The translations under genes were made by a program, and so were the position numbers. The notes under the pieces were generated by a model that made no database searches, had not been told where the DNA came from, and saw nothing but the letters and a program-made list of their open reading frames with translations. Shown one piece after another: positions 36,465 through 44,481 of a stretch of DNA of 64,000 bases. The DNA comes from Acinetobacter schindleri CIP 107287 (GTDB taxonomy: Bacteria > Pseudomonadota > Gammaproteobacteria > Pseudomonadales > Moraxellaceae): contig NZ_KB849575.1 of NCBI RefSeq assembly GCF_000368625.1, positions 799,202 to 863,201 on the forward strand, read 5' to 3'. Numbering within the stretch: position 1 is the stretch's first letter; every line of letters begins with the position of its first letter.

Positions 36465-37235
36465 ATGAATATTCAAAATAAAGTCTTTGTAGTGACGGGT
36501 GGAGCTTCAGGACTCGGTGCCGAAACATCACGCTATCTGGTGGAGCAGGGCGCTCAAGTCGTACTGGTCGATATGAATCTTGAACTTGGGCAGAGTCTCG
36601 CACAAGAACTTGGGGAACAGGCGCAATTCCAGCAATTAGATGTGACTGATGAAACAGCTGCCAGTGAATTTTTTAAGATATTAGAACAGACGCATGGGCA
36701 ACTCAATGGATTGGTAAACTGCGCCGGTATTGCGCCGTCTGCTAAAGTACTTGGTCGTGATGGATTTCATGACTTGGCGATGTTCCAGCGTGTGCTGAAT
36801 ATCAATGTCACGGGCACCTTTAATATGCTGCGCTATGCTGCTGAGCTAATTTCGAAATATGAATTAAAACAGGGCGAAGAGGAACGTGGTGTGATCATCA
36901 ATACCGCCTCTGTAGCTGCATTCGATGGACAGATTGGACAGGCTGCTTATTCCGCATCTAAAGGGGCAGTAGTTGCCATGACTTTACCACTGGCACGTGA
37001 ACTCGCTAAAAATTCGATTCGTGTCATGACGATTGCTCCGGGAATTATGGAAACACCGATGCTGAAAGGTTTACCGCAGAATGTACAGGATTCTCTTGGG
37101 CAGATGGTACCGTTTCCTCCACGTTTAGCTAAGCCATCTGAGTATGCAAAATTAGTCGGGCATATTCTTGAAAATAACTATCTGAATGGTGAAGTCATTC
37201 GTTTAGATGGAGCAATCCGGATGGCAGCAAAATAG
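36465..37235 (+). CDS. short-chain dehydrogenase, 3-hydroxyacyl-CoA dehydrogenase-like
   Basis: A 256-residue classical SDR, NAD-dependent. The cofactor loop is VTGGASGLGAETSRYL (TGxxxGxG) with D36 region VDMN favouring NAD, NCAGIAPS is the NNAG-equivalent, and the active site holds Ser in NTASVAAFDG, Y162 and K166 in YSASK. The insert YELKQGEEERGVIIN between helix and strand is typical of the human HSD17B10 / 2-methyl-3-hydroxybutyryl-CoA dehydrogenase group. It likely acts in branched-chain or fatty acyl degradation. It stands alone, without other beta-oxidation genes nearby. Confidence 0.9.
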   Translation: MNIQNKVFVVTGGASGLGAETSRYLVEQGAQVVLVDMNLELGQSLAQELGEQAQFQQLDVTDETAASEFFKILEQTHGQLNGLVNCAGIAPSAKVLGRDGFHDLAMFQRVLNINVTGTFNMLRYAAELISKYELKQGEEERGVIINTASVAAFDGQIGQAAYSASKGAVVAMTLPLARELAKNSIRVMTIAPGIMETPMLKGLPQNVQDSLGQMVPFPPRLAKPSEYAKLVGHILENNYLNGEVIRLDGAIRMAAK

Positions 37236-37370
37236 TCTAAGCTATATTAATTCCTTAAGTTACCGTTTAATGCTGATCCTAAAATAAGTGTAATGGATTA
37301 AAAGGAATTCAACTTTTTTCGAAATGTGAGCTTCTAATAAACTGAAAAAATATTCTCAACATGTAAAAAT

Positions 37371-37394
37371 TTAGCCTCTTAGATAAGAGGCTAA
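37371..37394 (-). terminator. terminator of the PNPOx-like gene
   Basis: Stem TTAGCCTCTT / AAGAGGCTAA (37371-37380 with 37385-37394), AGAT loop, followed on the minus strand by ATTTTT. Confidence 0.8.
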
Positions 37395-37419
37395 ATAATA
37401 AATAAATTTGCTTTAATTT

Positions 37420-37944
37420 TTATAATTGTACTTTTGCATGATCAGTATCTGGCTCTTCAGGCTTGCCAGTAATATTGCCTTTTAAGACTTTCAATAGATG
37501 AGTAACTTTATTGTCCTTCACATTCCAGTACTCTGCGCTGACTGCTTTGGCAATAAGCACACGTACACTCGGATCATCCTTGCCTTCGAACCAGTTTTCT
37601 GCCCAAGGGTTCCATAATTCTTCAATCAGGATACGGTCGGTACTGATTTCGCCATGAGCACTGATAGAGACATAGATATCATCTGATGGTTTGGCAAAGG
37701 ATAAACCAAGATGCTGACGACCTGCATTAATTGCTTGGACAATATCATTGGTGTCTTTCATGATGAAATACAGATTCTGACTTTCATGCATTTTTTCTGA
37801 ATTAAGCATAGTCATTGGCTGGGAGTGAATTTCTTGAGTTTCAGCTTGATGGCTGATCATAGTGAAACGTACATCTTTGATGAGTTCCCATAATTTTTCA
37901 CGGTCATTGTGTTCTGAATATTGTTCTGTCATATGCTGCTCCAT
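37420..37944 (-). CDS. pyridoxamine 5'-phosphate oxidase-family (general stress FMN-binding) protein
   Basis: A 174-residue split-barrel flavoprotein of the general stress protein 26 type. Landmarks are LWELIKDVRFTMISHQ, then SQPMTML, LYFIMKDTNDIVQAIN and VSISAHGEIS, and the typical WFEGKDDPSVRVLIAKAV followed by AEYWN. Such proteins bind FMN, F420 or heme and respond to stress; they are not the PdxH enzyme. The start may be M1 (37944) or M5; both read well. It is a single-gene unit with a terminator 26 bases past its stop. Confidence 0.88.
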   Translation of the reverse strand: MEQHMTEQYSEHNDREKLWELIKDVRFTMISHQAETQEIHSQPMTMLNSEKMHESQNLYFIMKDTNDIVQAINAGRQHLGLSFAKPSDDIYVSISAHGEISTDRILIEELWNPWAENWFEGKDDPSVRVLIAKAVSAEYWNVKDNKVTHLLKVLKGNITGKPEEPDTDHAKVQL

Positions 37945-38410
37945 ATTCTTGTTAAAGGTTAAATTTGGATAACGTTAAGCAGCTTAATCATATTTATAGC
38001 AGGATGCTGTAACTCTCACTGAACTCGTACATTTACATACTTAAATTGAGAAGAGCACTACACGAATTACCATTAAACAGGTTTTAGTTACAGCACAGTA
38101 AAAATTATCCGATAAATTTTTTAGATAGAAGCTAATAAGAGATTTGGAGCAAGCAAGGTCTAAAAATAATGATAAATTCTGCAACCTCATTGTAATTTAA
38201 ATTAATTAGTTAATTTTGATATTGCATTGTAATTACAAATAATGGACGTTTTTGAGTGTTTCAAAATAAATACCTGATTTTATATTTTTCAAAAAGAGAC
38301 TTTTAGCTAGTTTAAGTACTCATTCTTTAAGAAAGCATCAACCGAATTTTTGAAGCAAATAAACAGAAAAGGAGATCCGGATTAAGAATTCTGTCGATCC
38401 TATATAAAAC
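37945..38410. other. 466-base A+T-rich spacer, no gene seen
   Basis: No open frame with a credible ribosome-binding site, no strong inverted repeat and no known motif. It may contain decayed sequence. Confidence 0.6.
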
Positions 38411-38731
38411 CTAATTTAGGAAGAATGCAATATCTTTGGGGTCAATATAGTGCAGGGATTTTTGTTTTCCATTGACCATAAGAACGGCACAAAGATTTTG
38501 ACCACAGAGAATTTTATAGGCTTCCTGATTTTCTTGAGATTTAAGTTGAACTTTTCTTAATTTTTCTGAGTAATTCATTAAATCATTTTGAGCACGTTGC
38601 TTTGCTTCAGTTTCGATATAAGATAAATATTTTACTGAGCCTAACAATAAGACCAGAATAAAGTAGGAGGCAAAAAGCTTACGATTAAATTGTCTTTCAT
38701 TTTCTAATTTAAAAGAGCTGTTATGGATCAC
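38411..38731 (-). CDS. small membrane-anchored protein of unknown function
   Basis: I do not recognise this 106-residue protein. Residues ~18-37 (KLFASYFILVLLLGSVKYLS) form one membrane span after a short cytoplasmic head; a charged coiled-coil-like segment (~42-70) follows and the C-terminal part has CGQNLCAVLMVNGKQ with two Cys that could form a disulphide if periplasmic. It lies 42 bases downstream of another small membrane protein on the same strand, so the two probably form an operon. Confidence 0.6.
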   Translation of the reverse strand: MIHNSSFKLENERQFNRKLFASYFILVLLLGSVKYLSYIETEAKQRAQNDLMNYSEKLRKVQLKSQENQEAYKILCGQNLCAVLMVNGKQKSLHYIDPKDIAFFLN

Positions 38732-38773
38732 TGGTCTATGCTTTGTATCCGTATGAATAGCGACCCTTAAATT

Positions 38774-39052
38774 TTATAATTTTTTATGGAACCATATATT
38801 GCCTCCAAAATTATTAAAGATGGAAGGTACAGCAATAAAAAGTACAAATAAAGCCAAAGTAAAATACAGTGTATGAACAAGGCTCTTTAAAAAGCCATAA
38901 TACAATTTATCTTGAACGGTAAGATTTAGTACAGTAATGTCGGCGCCAAATATACTGATATAACCTGCAAGAAATACCTGAGCTACAAGATAAAGTAGTG
39001 CAGTTAAAGCAGTAATGATCAAGGCAGCATCTAATGAAAAATTAAATTTCAT
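38774..39052 (-). CDS. small two-span membrane protein of unknown function
   Basis: I do not recognise this 92-residue protein. Two hydrophobic spans are clear, at ~8-34 (LIITALTALLYLVAQVFLAG) and ~56-78 (LVHTLYFTLALFVLFIAVP), with a short loop between. It opens MKFNFSLDAAL. It is divergent from the ThiF-like gene and precedes the other small membrane protein. The spacing of 42 bases suggests joint transcription. The pair could be an accessory cassette. Confidence 0.6.
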   Translation of the reverse strand: MKFNFSLDAALIITALTALLYLVAQVFLAGYISIFGADITVLNLTVQDKLYYGFLKSLVHTLYFTLALFVLFIAVPSIFNNFGGNIWFHKKL

Positions 39053-39162
39053 TTTATCTAAGTTATTTTTGTTGAATGCTTTATTAAATGTTATTCATTA
39101 TTTTAAATCAACAAGATGGATTGAAATTATAGATTCATCTTTTAAAGAACACGGACGGTATA

Positions 39163-39936
39163 GTGGTAGACGCTTTAAACACTGAATTCGAACTCACCGA
39201 TGCGGAAATGCATTTGTATGCACGTCAAATCCTGTTAGAAGGCTGGGACATCGAAGCACAGGAAAAACTAAAATTTTCCGATATTTGTATTATTGGCTGT
39301 GGGGGAATTGGCTGCGCACTCGCGGAGTTGCTTGCCCGTGCAGGTGTGGGAAAAATTACCCTGATTGATCCGGACACGATTGAGATCAGTAATCTGCAGC
39401 GTCAACTCGCATTTACCCCACAAGATGTTGGCTTTTATAAAGCAGAAACGCTAGCGAAACGTTTGCAACAGATTAATCCGTATGTGCAAATTGAATATTA
39501 TAATCAGGCAATATCTATCGATAATGCACAAGTCCTGATTCAGCACCAAGATTTGGTTTTGGATGGATGTGATCAATTTGAAACCCGTTATCTGGTGAAT
39601 CAAACCTGCCGACAGTTTGATGTAGCATTGATCAGCGCCTCTGCGATTGGTCTACAAGGCCAACTGTTTATGGTGGAAGGTGATTCTGCCTGCTATAACT
39701 GCCTGTTCCCGCAAGAAGATCAAACTGATACAGCCATGCGCTGTGCGGATTCTGGTGTGCTGGCGACAACACCGAATGTCATGGCAAGTCTGCAAGCACA
39801 TCATGCTTTGCTTTATCTGGGGCTTGGAAAAATGCCATTGCGACAAAAACTGCTGTTATGGGATGGTCAGAGTATGCAGCAACGTATTCTCAAATTTGAG
39901 AAAGATACGAATTGTCTAATTTGTCAGGCAAGATAG
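39163..39936 (+). CDS. ThiF/MoeB/HesA-family E1-like adenylyltransferase
   Basis: A 257-residue E1-like enzyme that adenylates the C-terminal glycine of a sulfur-carrier protein (MoaD- or ThiS-like). It starts with GTG at 39163. The first ~30 residues carry ELTDAEMHLYARQILL with the conserved Arg-Gln; the ATP loop is IIGCGGIGCALAELLARAG, then LIDPDTIEISNLQRQ. Two CxxC pairs for structural zinc, CYNC near residue 177 and CLIC at the C-terminus, are intact. MoeB and ThiF cannot be told apart here as no carrier gene is near. It is followed by a UbiB-like gene 57 bases later. Confidence 0.9.
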   Translation: MVDALNTEFELTDAEMHLYARQILLEGWDIEAQEKLKFSDICIIGCGGIGCALAELLARAGVGKITLIDPDTIEISNLQRQLAFTPQDVGFYKAETLAKRLQQINPYVQIEYYNQAISIDNAQVLIQHQDLVLDGCDQFETRYLVNQTCRQFDVALISASAIGLQGQLFMVEGDSACYNCLFPQEDQTDTAMRCADSGVLATTPNVMASLQAHHALLYLGLGKMPLRQKLLLWDGQSMQQRILKFEKDTNCLICQAR

Positions 39937-39993
39937 AACAGATCAGCCTGAATATTTGTTACACTCGAGAAAATTTGAAATTACGCTGACATT

Positions 39994-41292
39994 ATGAAAA
40001 ATAATATCTTCCTGGATGGTTTGCGTTCTGTGGCACGTGTCGGTGAAACCGCCGTCATTGCTGCACGTGCAGGCATCAAGTATGCGACTGAAAAACCAAG
40101 TAATGCTAAACTGATGCGTGAAACCTTTGAATCCTTAGGTTCAACATATATTAAATTAGGGCAGTTTATTGCCTCTACACCCTCTTTATTTCCTCGTGAA
40201 TTTGTCGAGGAATTTCAGGGTTGTCTAGATCAAACCCCAAGCCTGCCATTTAGCTATGTACAGCAGGTGCTGGCATCTGAGTTTGAAGGCCGTAATCTGG
40301 ATGAAATCTTTGCCTCGATCGAGGAAACGCCATTGGCTTCAGCATCTATTGCACAAGTACATGCTGCCAAACTGGTTTCTGGCGAAGATGTGGTGATTAA
40401 GGTACAAAAGCCAGGTGTAGAAACCATTCTTTATACGGATCTGAACGTACTACATTGGGCAACCAAGCTGCTTGAAAAAGCCGTGCCAAAAGTGAAATTT
40501 GCATCTTTGGCAGATATCGTTGAAGAAATTAAAACACGTATGGTGCGTGAAGTTGACTTTATTGAAGAAGCTAAAAATCTGGATGACTTCGTTAATTATC
40601 TGAATGTCACCAATAATCATGCAGCGACAGCACCAAAAGTCTATCATCAGTATTCCACGCGTCGTGTACTGACCATGCAGCGTTTGTATGGCGTGTCATT
40701 GACCGATTTTGATGTAGTGAAGAAAGTGGCTAAAGATCCTTCTCAGGTGCTGATTACTGCAATGAATACTTGGTTTGGCAGCCTGATGATGTGTGAAAGT
40801 TTCCATGCAGACTTGCATGCCGGTAATCTGATGCTACTCGAAGATGGCCGTGTTGGTTTTATCGATTTTGGTATTGTCGGTCAGCTGAATCCGGAAGTCT
40901 GGACAGCATGTATGGCCTTTATGGATGCACTGCAAAATACCAATTATGATCTGATGGCAGAAAACATGCTGAAAATGGGCATGACTGCAGTTGCCATTGA
41001 CACGAAAGTATTGGCCGCAGATCTTGAGCGTTTATTTAGTGGTGTAATTATGGCAGATCCACAAGAATTGCTAAGTTCCAATCCAAGTGACCTTAATGAT
41101 GTCATGATGGATATGGTCGCCGTTGGTGAACGTCATGGCATTCGCTTCCCGCGTGACTTCGCCTTGCTGTTCAAGCAAATGCTGTATTTCGACCGTTTCA
41201 TGCGTATCCTTGCGCCATATACCGATATCTATGCGGATCAGCGCTTACAGATGATTCAGACAATTGACCCGAATTTATTGTTGAAGCATTAA
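39994..41292 (+). CDS. AarF/UbiB-family (ABC1) atypical kinase
   Basis: A 432-residue protein of the UbiB/ABC1/ADCK family, linked to ubiquinone synthesis or lipid handling. The KxGQ motif is IKLGQF (K54 to Q57), the Ala-rich loop is PLASASIAQVHAA, the Lys of the N-lobe is in DVVIKVQKPG, and the catalytic block reads FHADLHAGNLM with the metal Asp in VGFIDFGIVG. E. coli UbiB has ~546 residues with C-terminal membrane spans; this one lacks them and is shorter, so it may be a paralogue rather than UbiB itself. Confidence 0.9.
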   Translation: MKNNIFLDGLRSVARVGETAVIAARAGIKYATEKPSNAKLMRETFESLGSTYIKLGQFIASTPSLFPREFVEEFQGCLDQTPSLPFSYVQQVLASEFEGRNLDEIFASIEETPLASASIAQVHAAKLVSGEDVVIKVQKPGVETILYTDLNVLHWATKLLEKAVPKVKFASLADIVEEIKTRMVREVDFIEEAKNLDDFVNYLNVTNNHAATAPKVYHQYSTRRVLTMQRLYGVSLTDFDVVKKVAKDPSQVLITAMNTWFGSLMMCESFHADLHAGNLMLLEDGRVGFIDFGIVGQLNPEVWTACMAFMDALQNTNYDLMAENMLKMGMTAVAIDTKVLAADLERLFSGVIMADPQELLSSNPSDLNDVMMDMVAVGERHGIRFPRDFALLFKQMLYFDRFMRILAPYTDIYADQRLQMIQTIDPNLLLKH

Positions 41293-41310
41293 TTCTAAAA
41301 GATGAATTCC

Positions 41311-41395
41311 TCCCAACCTCCCTTTGAAAAAGGGAGGAGCTACACGCTCATAAAAATACTTCGAGATGTAGAATTCCCTCTTTCATAAAGAGGGA
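41311..41395. repeat. REP-like double hairpin element
   Basis: Two hairpins lie 37 bases apart in the short gap between the UbiB-like gene and folB: CCTCCCTT/AAGGGAGG (41317-41324 with 41330-41337) and TCCCTCTTT/AAAGAGGGA (41375-41383 with 41387-41395). The arms are variants of one another, and the flanks CTCCCAAC and TTAGGGAG also pair roughly. Neither is followed by a T-run, so I read them as an intergenic palindromic repeat rather than a terminator. Elements with this CCTCCCTTT look are common in this family of genomes. Confidence 0.6.
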
Positions 41396-41440
41396 CTTAG
41401 GGAGATTATTGAAGTGATTTTAAAACTCCTGAGCAGAAAT

Positions 41441-41821
41441 ATGGACGCAATTATCATTGAAGGTTTGAAGGTTGAAACAGTAATTGGCTGTTTTGACTGG
41501 GAACGTCAGATTATTCAGCCTTTAATGCTGGACTTGGCTATTCAGACAGATTTGGAACAGGCATCCAATTCTGATGCCTTGGCAGATACACTAAATTACG
41601 CCGAGATCTGTGAAATTTCCGCACAGGTAATTCAGCAGGCACAGCCAGAATTGATTGAACATGCAGCAAAGTTAGTGCTAAACGCACTTTTTACTACCTT
41701 TACAGCAATTGAATCGATTAAGATTACTATTCGTAAGCCTGCCATTATCGCGCAAGCCAATTCTGTAGGGATACGTCTTGAACGCCACCGAAACGATATT
41801 CGCCTTAGCACTGGCGAGTAA
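41441..41821 (+). CDS. folB: dihydroneopterin aldolase
   Basis: A 126-residue folate-pathway enzyme that cleaves dihydroneopterin to 6-hydroxymethyl-dihydropterin and glycolaldehyde. I chose the ATG at 41441, where the protein opens MDAIIIEGLKVETVIGCFDW as in the family; a frame from 41414 adds nine residues. The conserved Glu in FDWERQ and Lys in IRKPAI are present. Its 3' end overlaps folK by 44 bases, and a REP-like repeat lies directly upstream. Confidence 0.92.
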   Translation: MDAIIIEGLKVETVIGCFDWERQIIQPLMLDLAIQTDLEQASNSDALADTLNYAEICEISAQVIQQAQPELIEHAAKLVLNALFTTFTAIESIKITIRKPAIIAQANSVGIRLERHRNDIRLSTGE

Positions 41822-42224
41822 TTGTCATCCTCAGCAACATTTTCAAGCTGCACAACAATGCATTTCTACTTGGGGAGAAGTTCAATTCTCTCCCATCTAT
41901 ATTATTCCGTGTCGTGACGGGATTGGTGAGAATTACTGGAATTCAGCATGTCTATTACAGGTTGAAATGACAGTTGAAGAAATGCTTCAGCAGCTTAAAC
42001 AGATGGAAGTGGATTCAGGACGAGTGCGTCCCTCACATCAGATCAGCTTGGATATCGATCTGATTGCCTGGGGCAGTGATTTAAGTCAAATGCAGTTTAA
42101 TCCAAAAAAGTTACCGTTGGCTTTAGATGTCAAAATTCCAATGCATGAGATCTGGTCACATCCGGCATTCGAATATGACCATCAACTACATTACCCACAG
42201 GTTAAACTTAACGCAGTGCTATAA
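41778..42224 (+). CDS. folK: HPPK-like 6-hydroxymethyl-dihydropterin pyrophosphokinase
   Basis: A 148-residue protein that matches HPPK along its length: the first strand IFALALASN stands for the usual ALGSN, SPIYIIPCRD for SSxYxTxP, YWNSACLLQVE for YLNAA and the signature reads GRVRPSHQISLDIDLIAWG. The two metal-binding Asp of LDID are kept, but the Arg that normally precedes them (PRTLDLD) is Ile here. The next enzyme step after FolB fits. The start is a TTG at 41778, within folB; no better codon is in frame. Divergent but probably functional. Confidence 0.8.
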   Translation: MNATETIFALALASNCHPQQHFQAAQQCISTWGEVQFSPIYIIPCRDGIGENYWNSACLLQVEMTVEEMLQQLKQMEVDSGRVRPSHQISLDIDLIAWGSDLSQMQFNPKKLPLALDVKIPMHEIWSHPAFEYDHQLHYPQVKLNAVL

Positions 42225-42311
42225 ATCCTGATGCTAAACCTTGTGCAAAATAGGGTTTAGAAAGAGGAGTGGAAGCATATGCTGGTATATTAAACGAAGT
42301 TTTTTCTAGGG

Positions 42312-42536
42312 TTAAACCTTTAGCAGTTGTGCTGATGTGTAGCACATGTTTTGTCGGTCTAAAACGGAGTTGCAATCAGATTAGTCCCTTATAAAGCAAA
42401 AGATAAATGGTTTCATAAATTAGAAAATTGTCAGATATATATGCTGGGTTAACAACTGTCCGAAGAGAAGTGCGATGGTGATATTGGCTATATGTATGAA
42501 CTGAAAATTAAACCGGAACGGATCAAATTCAATTAG
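42312..42536 (+). pseudogene. relic of a small secreted protein gene
   Basis: The plus strand shows a signal-peptide-like start (VKPLAVVLMCSTCFVG from 42312), then after a frame change NGVAIRLVPYKAKDKWFHKL and QIYMLG, an in-frame TAA, and then QLSEEKCDGDIGYMYELKI to KPERIKFN and a TAG at 42534-42536. The pieces have sensible amino-acid composition and order, with one frameshift and one stop. I infer a decayed gene for a small exported protein. I do not recognise the family. Confidence 0.5.
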
Positions 42537-42648
42537 TATGACATGAGACCTAGACGGGCAGGTTTATAATTTAAGCTTGGCTAATCAACGCATTTTTTAT
42601 ATTAAATAACAAGAATTGACTAAAACTGGTTAAAGAAAAGCGCGCCGA

Positions 42649-42726
42649 TTATTTTTTCTTGTTATAAAAAATAATCAGTAGTACAGTAATGATCGCTAAT
42701 ATGACAAGAATTATAACTGTTTCCAT
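42649..42726 (-). CDS. 25-residue single-span membrane peptide
   Basis: A very short frame encodes METVIILVILAIITVLLIIF followed by YNKKK: one perfect membrane span and a basic tail. The ATG (complement of 42724-42726) has AAGG 8 bases upstream. The positive-inside tail would sit in the cytoplasm with the N-terminus outside. Small proteins of this form often bind and tune larger membrane partners. It stands alone in an 828-base gap. Whether it is expressed is unknown, but span, tail and ribosome-binding site together are better than chance. Confidence 0.45.
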   Translation of the reverse strand: METVIILVILAIITVLLIIFYNKKK

Positions 42727-43052
42727 AACATGACCTTAATGAATATTTTTATTTAAGCTTTTAAATTAGCCATAAAAGGATGGGAATGACCAGCAACCTT
42801 ATCTATTTTATTAGCACTCCCGGAAAAAACAGGATATTTAAAGATAGTAAAATTATAACATCTATTATCAACCCTCTTCTTTAAGAAAATGTGACGGTCT
42901 ATGAAGAGGTGAGCTAGAAACTCGCTTATCTATATGACCTATAAACGAATAACAGAGCTTAACTTTTTATATTTGTTACTAAAATTACCAATACAAATAA
43001 TAATTTAGAGCAAATTTATTGTTGAGCTGGCGTCACGATAAAGAGAATAATC
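42727..43052. other. A+T-rich spacer upstream of the DUF1003 gene, no gene seen
   Basis: No credible open frame. It presumably contains the DUF1003 promoter and the promoter of the 25-residue peptide on the other strand. Confidence 0.55.
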
Positions 43053-43754
43053 ATGAAAGAAAAAAATGCAACTTATCCATGCTTGGTATGTGGAAAATAT
43101 TATTCCTTAAAAAATCTTACCCCGATGGGAACGGTGAGAAAAGTCATTACCGAAGAGATTGCTAAAGATATTCCAGACTGGTCACCTGACCATTATATTT
43201 GCCAGACAGACTTGACCAAATATCGCATACAGTATGTTCATGCATTGTTAAAGTCTGAAAAGGGTGAAGTCACTAATCTTGAATATGAAGTGATCAAGAG
43301 CATGCGCCATCATGAGCTGATTACCAAAGATGTAGAAGCCTCCCTGGAGCAAAAGTGGACTTTTGGTGAAAGATTGGCTGATAAAATTGCTTCTTTTGGT
43401 GGAAACTGGTCATTTCTGATCTGTTTTACTATTTTTATTACCCTCTGGATCGGAATAAATACGATGGTTATCGTAACCAAACCGGTTGATCCTTATCCCT
43501 TTATTCTTTTAAATCTGATACTTTCCTGTATTGCAGCGATTCAGGCGCCGGTCATTATGATGAGCCAAAATCGGCAAGAAGCCAAAGACAGATTGCGTTC
43601 CCAAAATGATTATCAAATCAACCTCAAAGCTGAACTTGAAATCCAGCATTTACATGAAAAACTGGATCATCTTCTTCAGCATCAGTGGGAAAGACTGGCC
43701 CAGATACAGGAAATACAACTCGATCTGCTTTCCGAGATGAGTAAGAAGTATTAA
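43053..43754 (+). CDS. DUF1003 membrane protein
   Basis: A 233-residue protein with an N-terminal CxxC pair (PCLVCGKYY, residues ~10-18) like a zinc knuckle, a cytoplasmic helical part, and the DUF1003 domain from ~105: LADKIASFGGNWSFLICF, a first span (~118-140), DPYPFILLNLILSCIAAIQA with the second span and the typical VIMMSQNRQEAKDRLRSQ end. A coiled-coil tail (~195-230) follows. The domain is widespread, with unknown function. It is a single-gene unit. Confidence 0.9.
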   Translation: MKEKNATYPCLVCGKYYSLKNLTPMGTVRKVITEEIAKDIPDWSPDHYICQTDLTKYRIQYVHALLKSEKGEVTNLEYEVIKSMRHHELITKDVEASLEQKWTFGERLADKIASFGGNWSFLICFTIFITLWIGINTMVIVTKPVDPYPFILLNLILSCIAAIQAPVIMMSQNRQEAKDRLRSQNDYQINLKAELEIQHLHEKLDHLLQHQWERLAQIQEIQLDLLSEMSKKY

Positions 43755-43802
43755 GTATAGGAGCCTGAAACCTTTGTAGTATTTTGTGGATTGAATACTC
43801 AT

Positions 43803-43832
43803 AGAAAAGCCCACGTCAATGTGGGCTTTTCT
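43803..43832. terminator. bidirectional terminator between DUF1003 gene and coq7
   Basis: Perfect 12-bp stem AGAAAAGCCCAC / GTGGGCTTTTCT (43803-43814 with 43821-43832), loop GTCAAT. Serves both converging genes. Confidence 0.88.
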
Positions 43833-43842
43833 AGCTAAATGG

Positions 43843-44478
43843 TTAAATATAATAACTGGTCTTGGTCATTAATTTAGAAATGCCGGTCATGGCAATTTTG
43901 ACCGGTAAAGGCAGATCTACACCACCCGCTGCTAATGCTGTATCACGGTGATGCAATTCATCTTCATTCATCTGTTCCAGAATACGGCGTGAACGCTCAT
44001 CATGCGGTGGTAACTGGCTGATATGGTGTTGCAAATGCAGGCTGACCTGACGTTCTGTTTCAGCAACAAAGCCAAGGCTGTATTTGTCGCCAGCAATTCC
44101 GGCAATGGCACCCATACCAAAAGAAAGACCGTACCAAACCGGATTCAGCAAGCTGGTATGACTCTCTAATTCTTTTAAACGATCTTCACACCAAGCCAGA
44201 TGATCCTGTTCCTCAATTGCTGCCTGTTCCATTTCACGACGGACATTTGGCAGTTTGGCGGTCATCGCCTGACCATGATAAAGCGCCTGTGCACAGACTT
44301 CACCACTGTGATTCACCCGCATCAGACCCGCAACATGACGAGCATCAGAAACCGCCAGTTGGCTATCAGTATTTTCAGCAGGATTAGTGCGCTGTGCAGA
44401 AGTCGTACCTGGGACAAGACTACGTAATGCCTGGTCAAAAGAATGAATGAGCTTATCGACACCTGTAAATTGACGCAT
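43843..44478 (-). CDS. coq7: 2-polyprenyl-3-methyl-6-methoxy-1,4-benzoquinol hydroxylase (Coq7 type)
   Basis: A 211-residue di-iron hydroxylase of ubiquinone synthesis that makes the C6 hydroxyl step in place of UbiF. The ferritin-like four-helix ligands are visible: the Glu of RVNHSGEVCAQALY, EEQDHLAWCEDRL (ExxH), the Glu of FVAETERQVSLHLQHH and MNEDELHHRDTAL (ExxH). Length fits the bacterial Coq7 form. It starts 3 bases after the stop of the upstream LplT-like gene, so the two are one transcript. Confidence 0.95.
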   Translation of the reverse strand: MRQFTGVDKLIHSFDQALRSLVPGTTSAQRTNPAENTDSQLAVSDARHVAGLMRVNHSGEVCAQALYHGQAMTAKLPNVRREMEQAAIEEQDHLAWCEDRLKELESHTSLLNPVWYGLSFGMGAIAGIAGDKYSLGFVAETERQVSLHLQHHISQLPPHDERSRRILEQMNEDELHHRDTALAAGGVDLPLPVKIAMTGISKLMTKTSYYI

Positions 44479-44481
44479 GCA

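Noticed and set aside
41317..41395. Terminator of the UbiB-like gene
   Set aside because: Neither hairpin is followed by a T-run; a palindromic repeat fits better.
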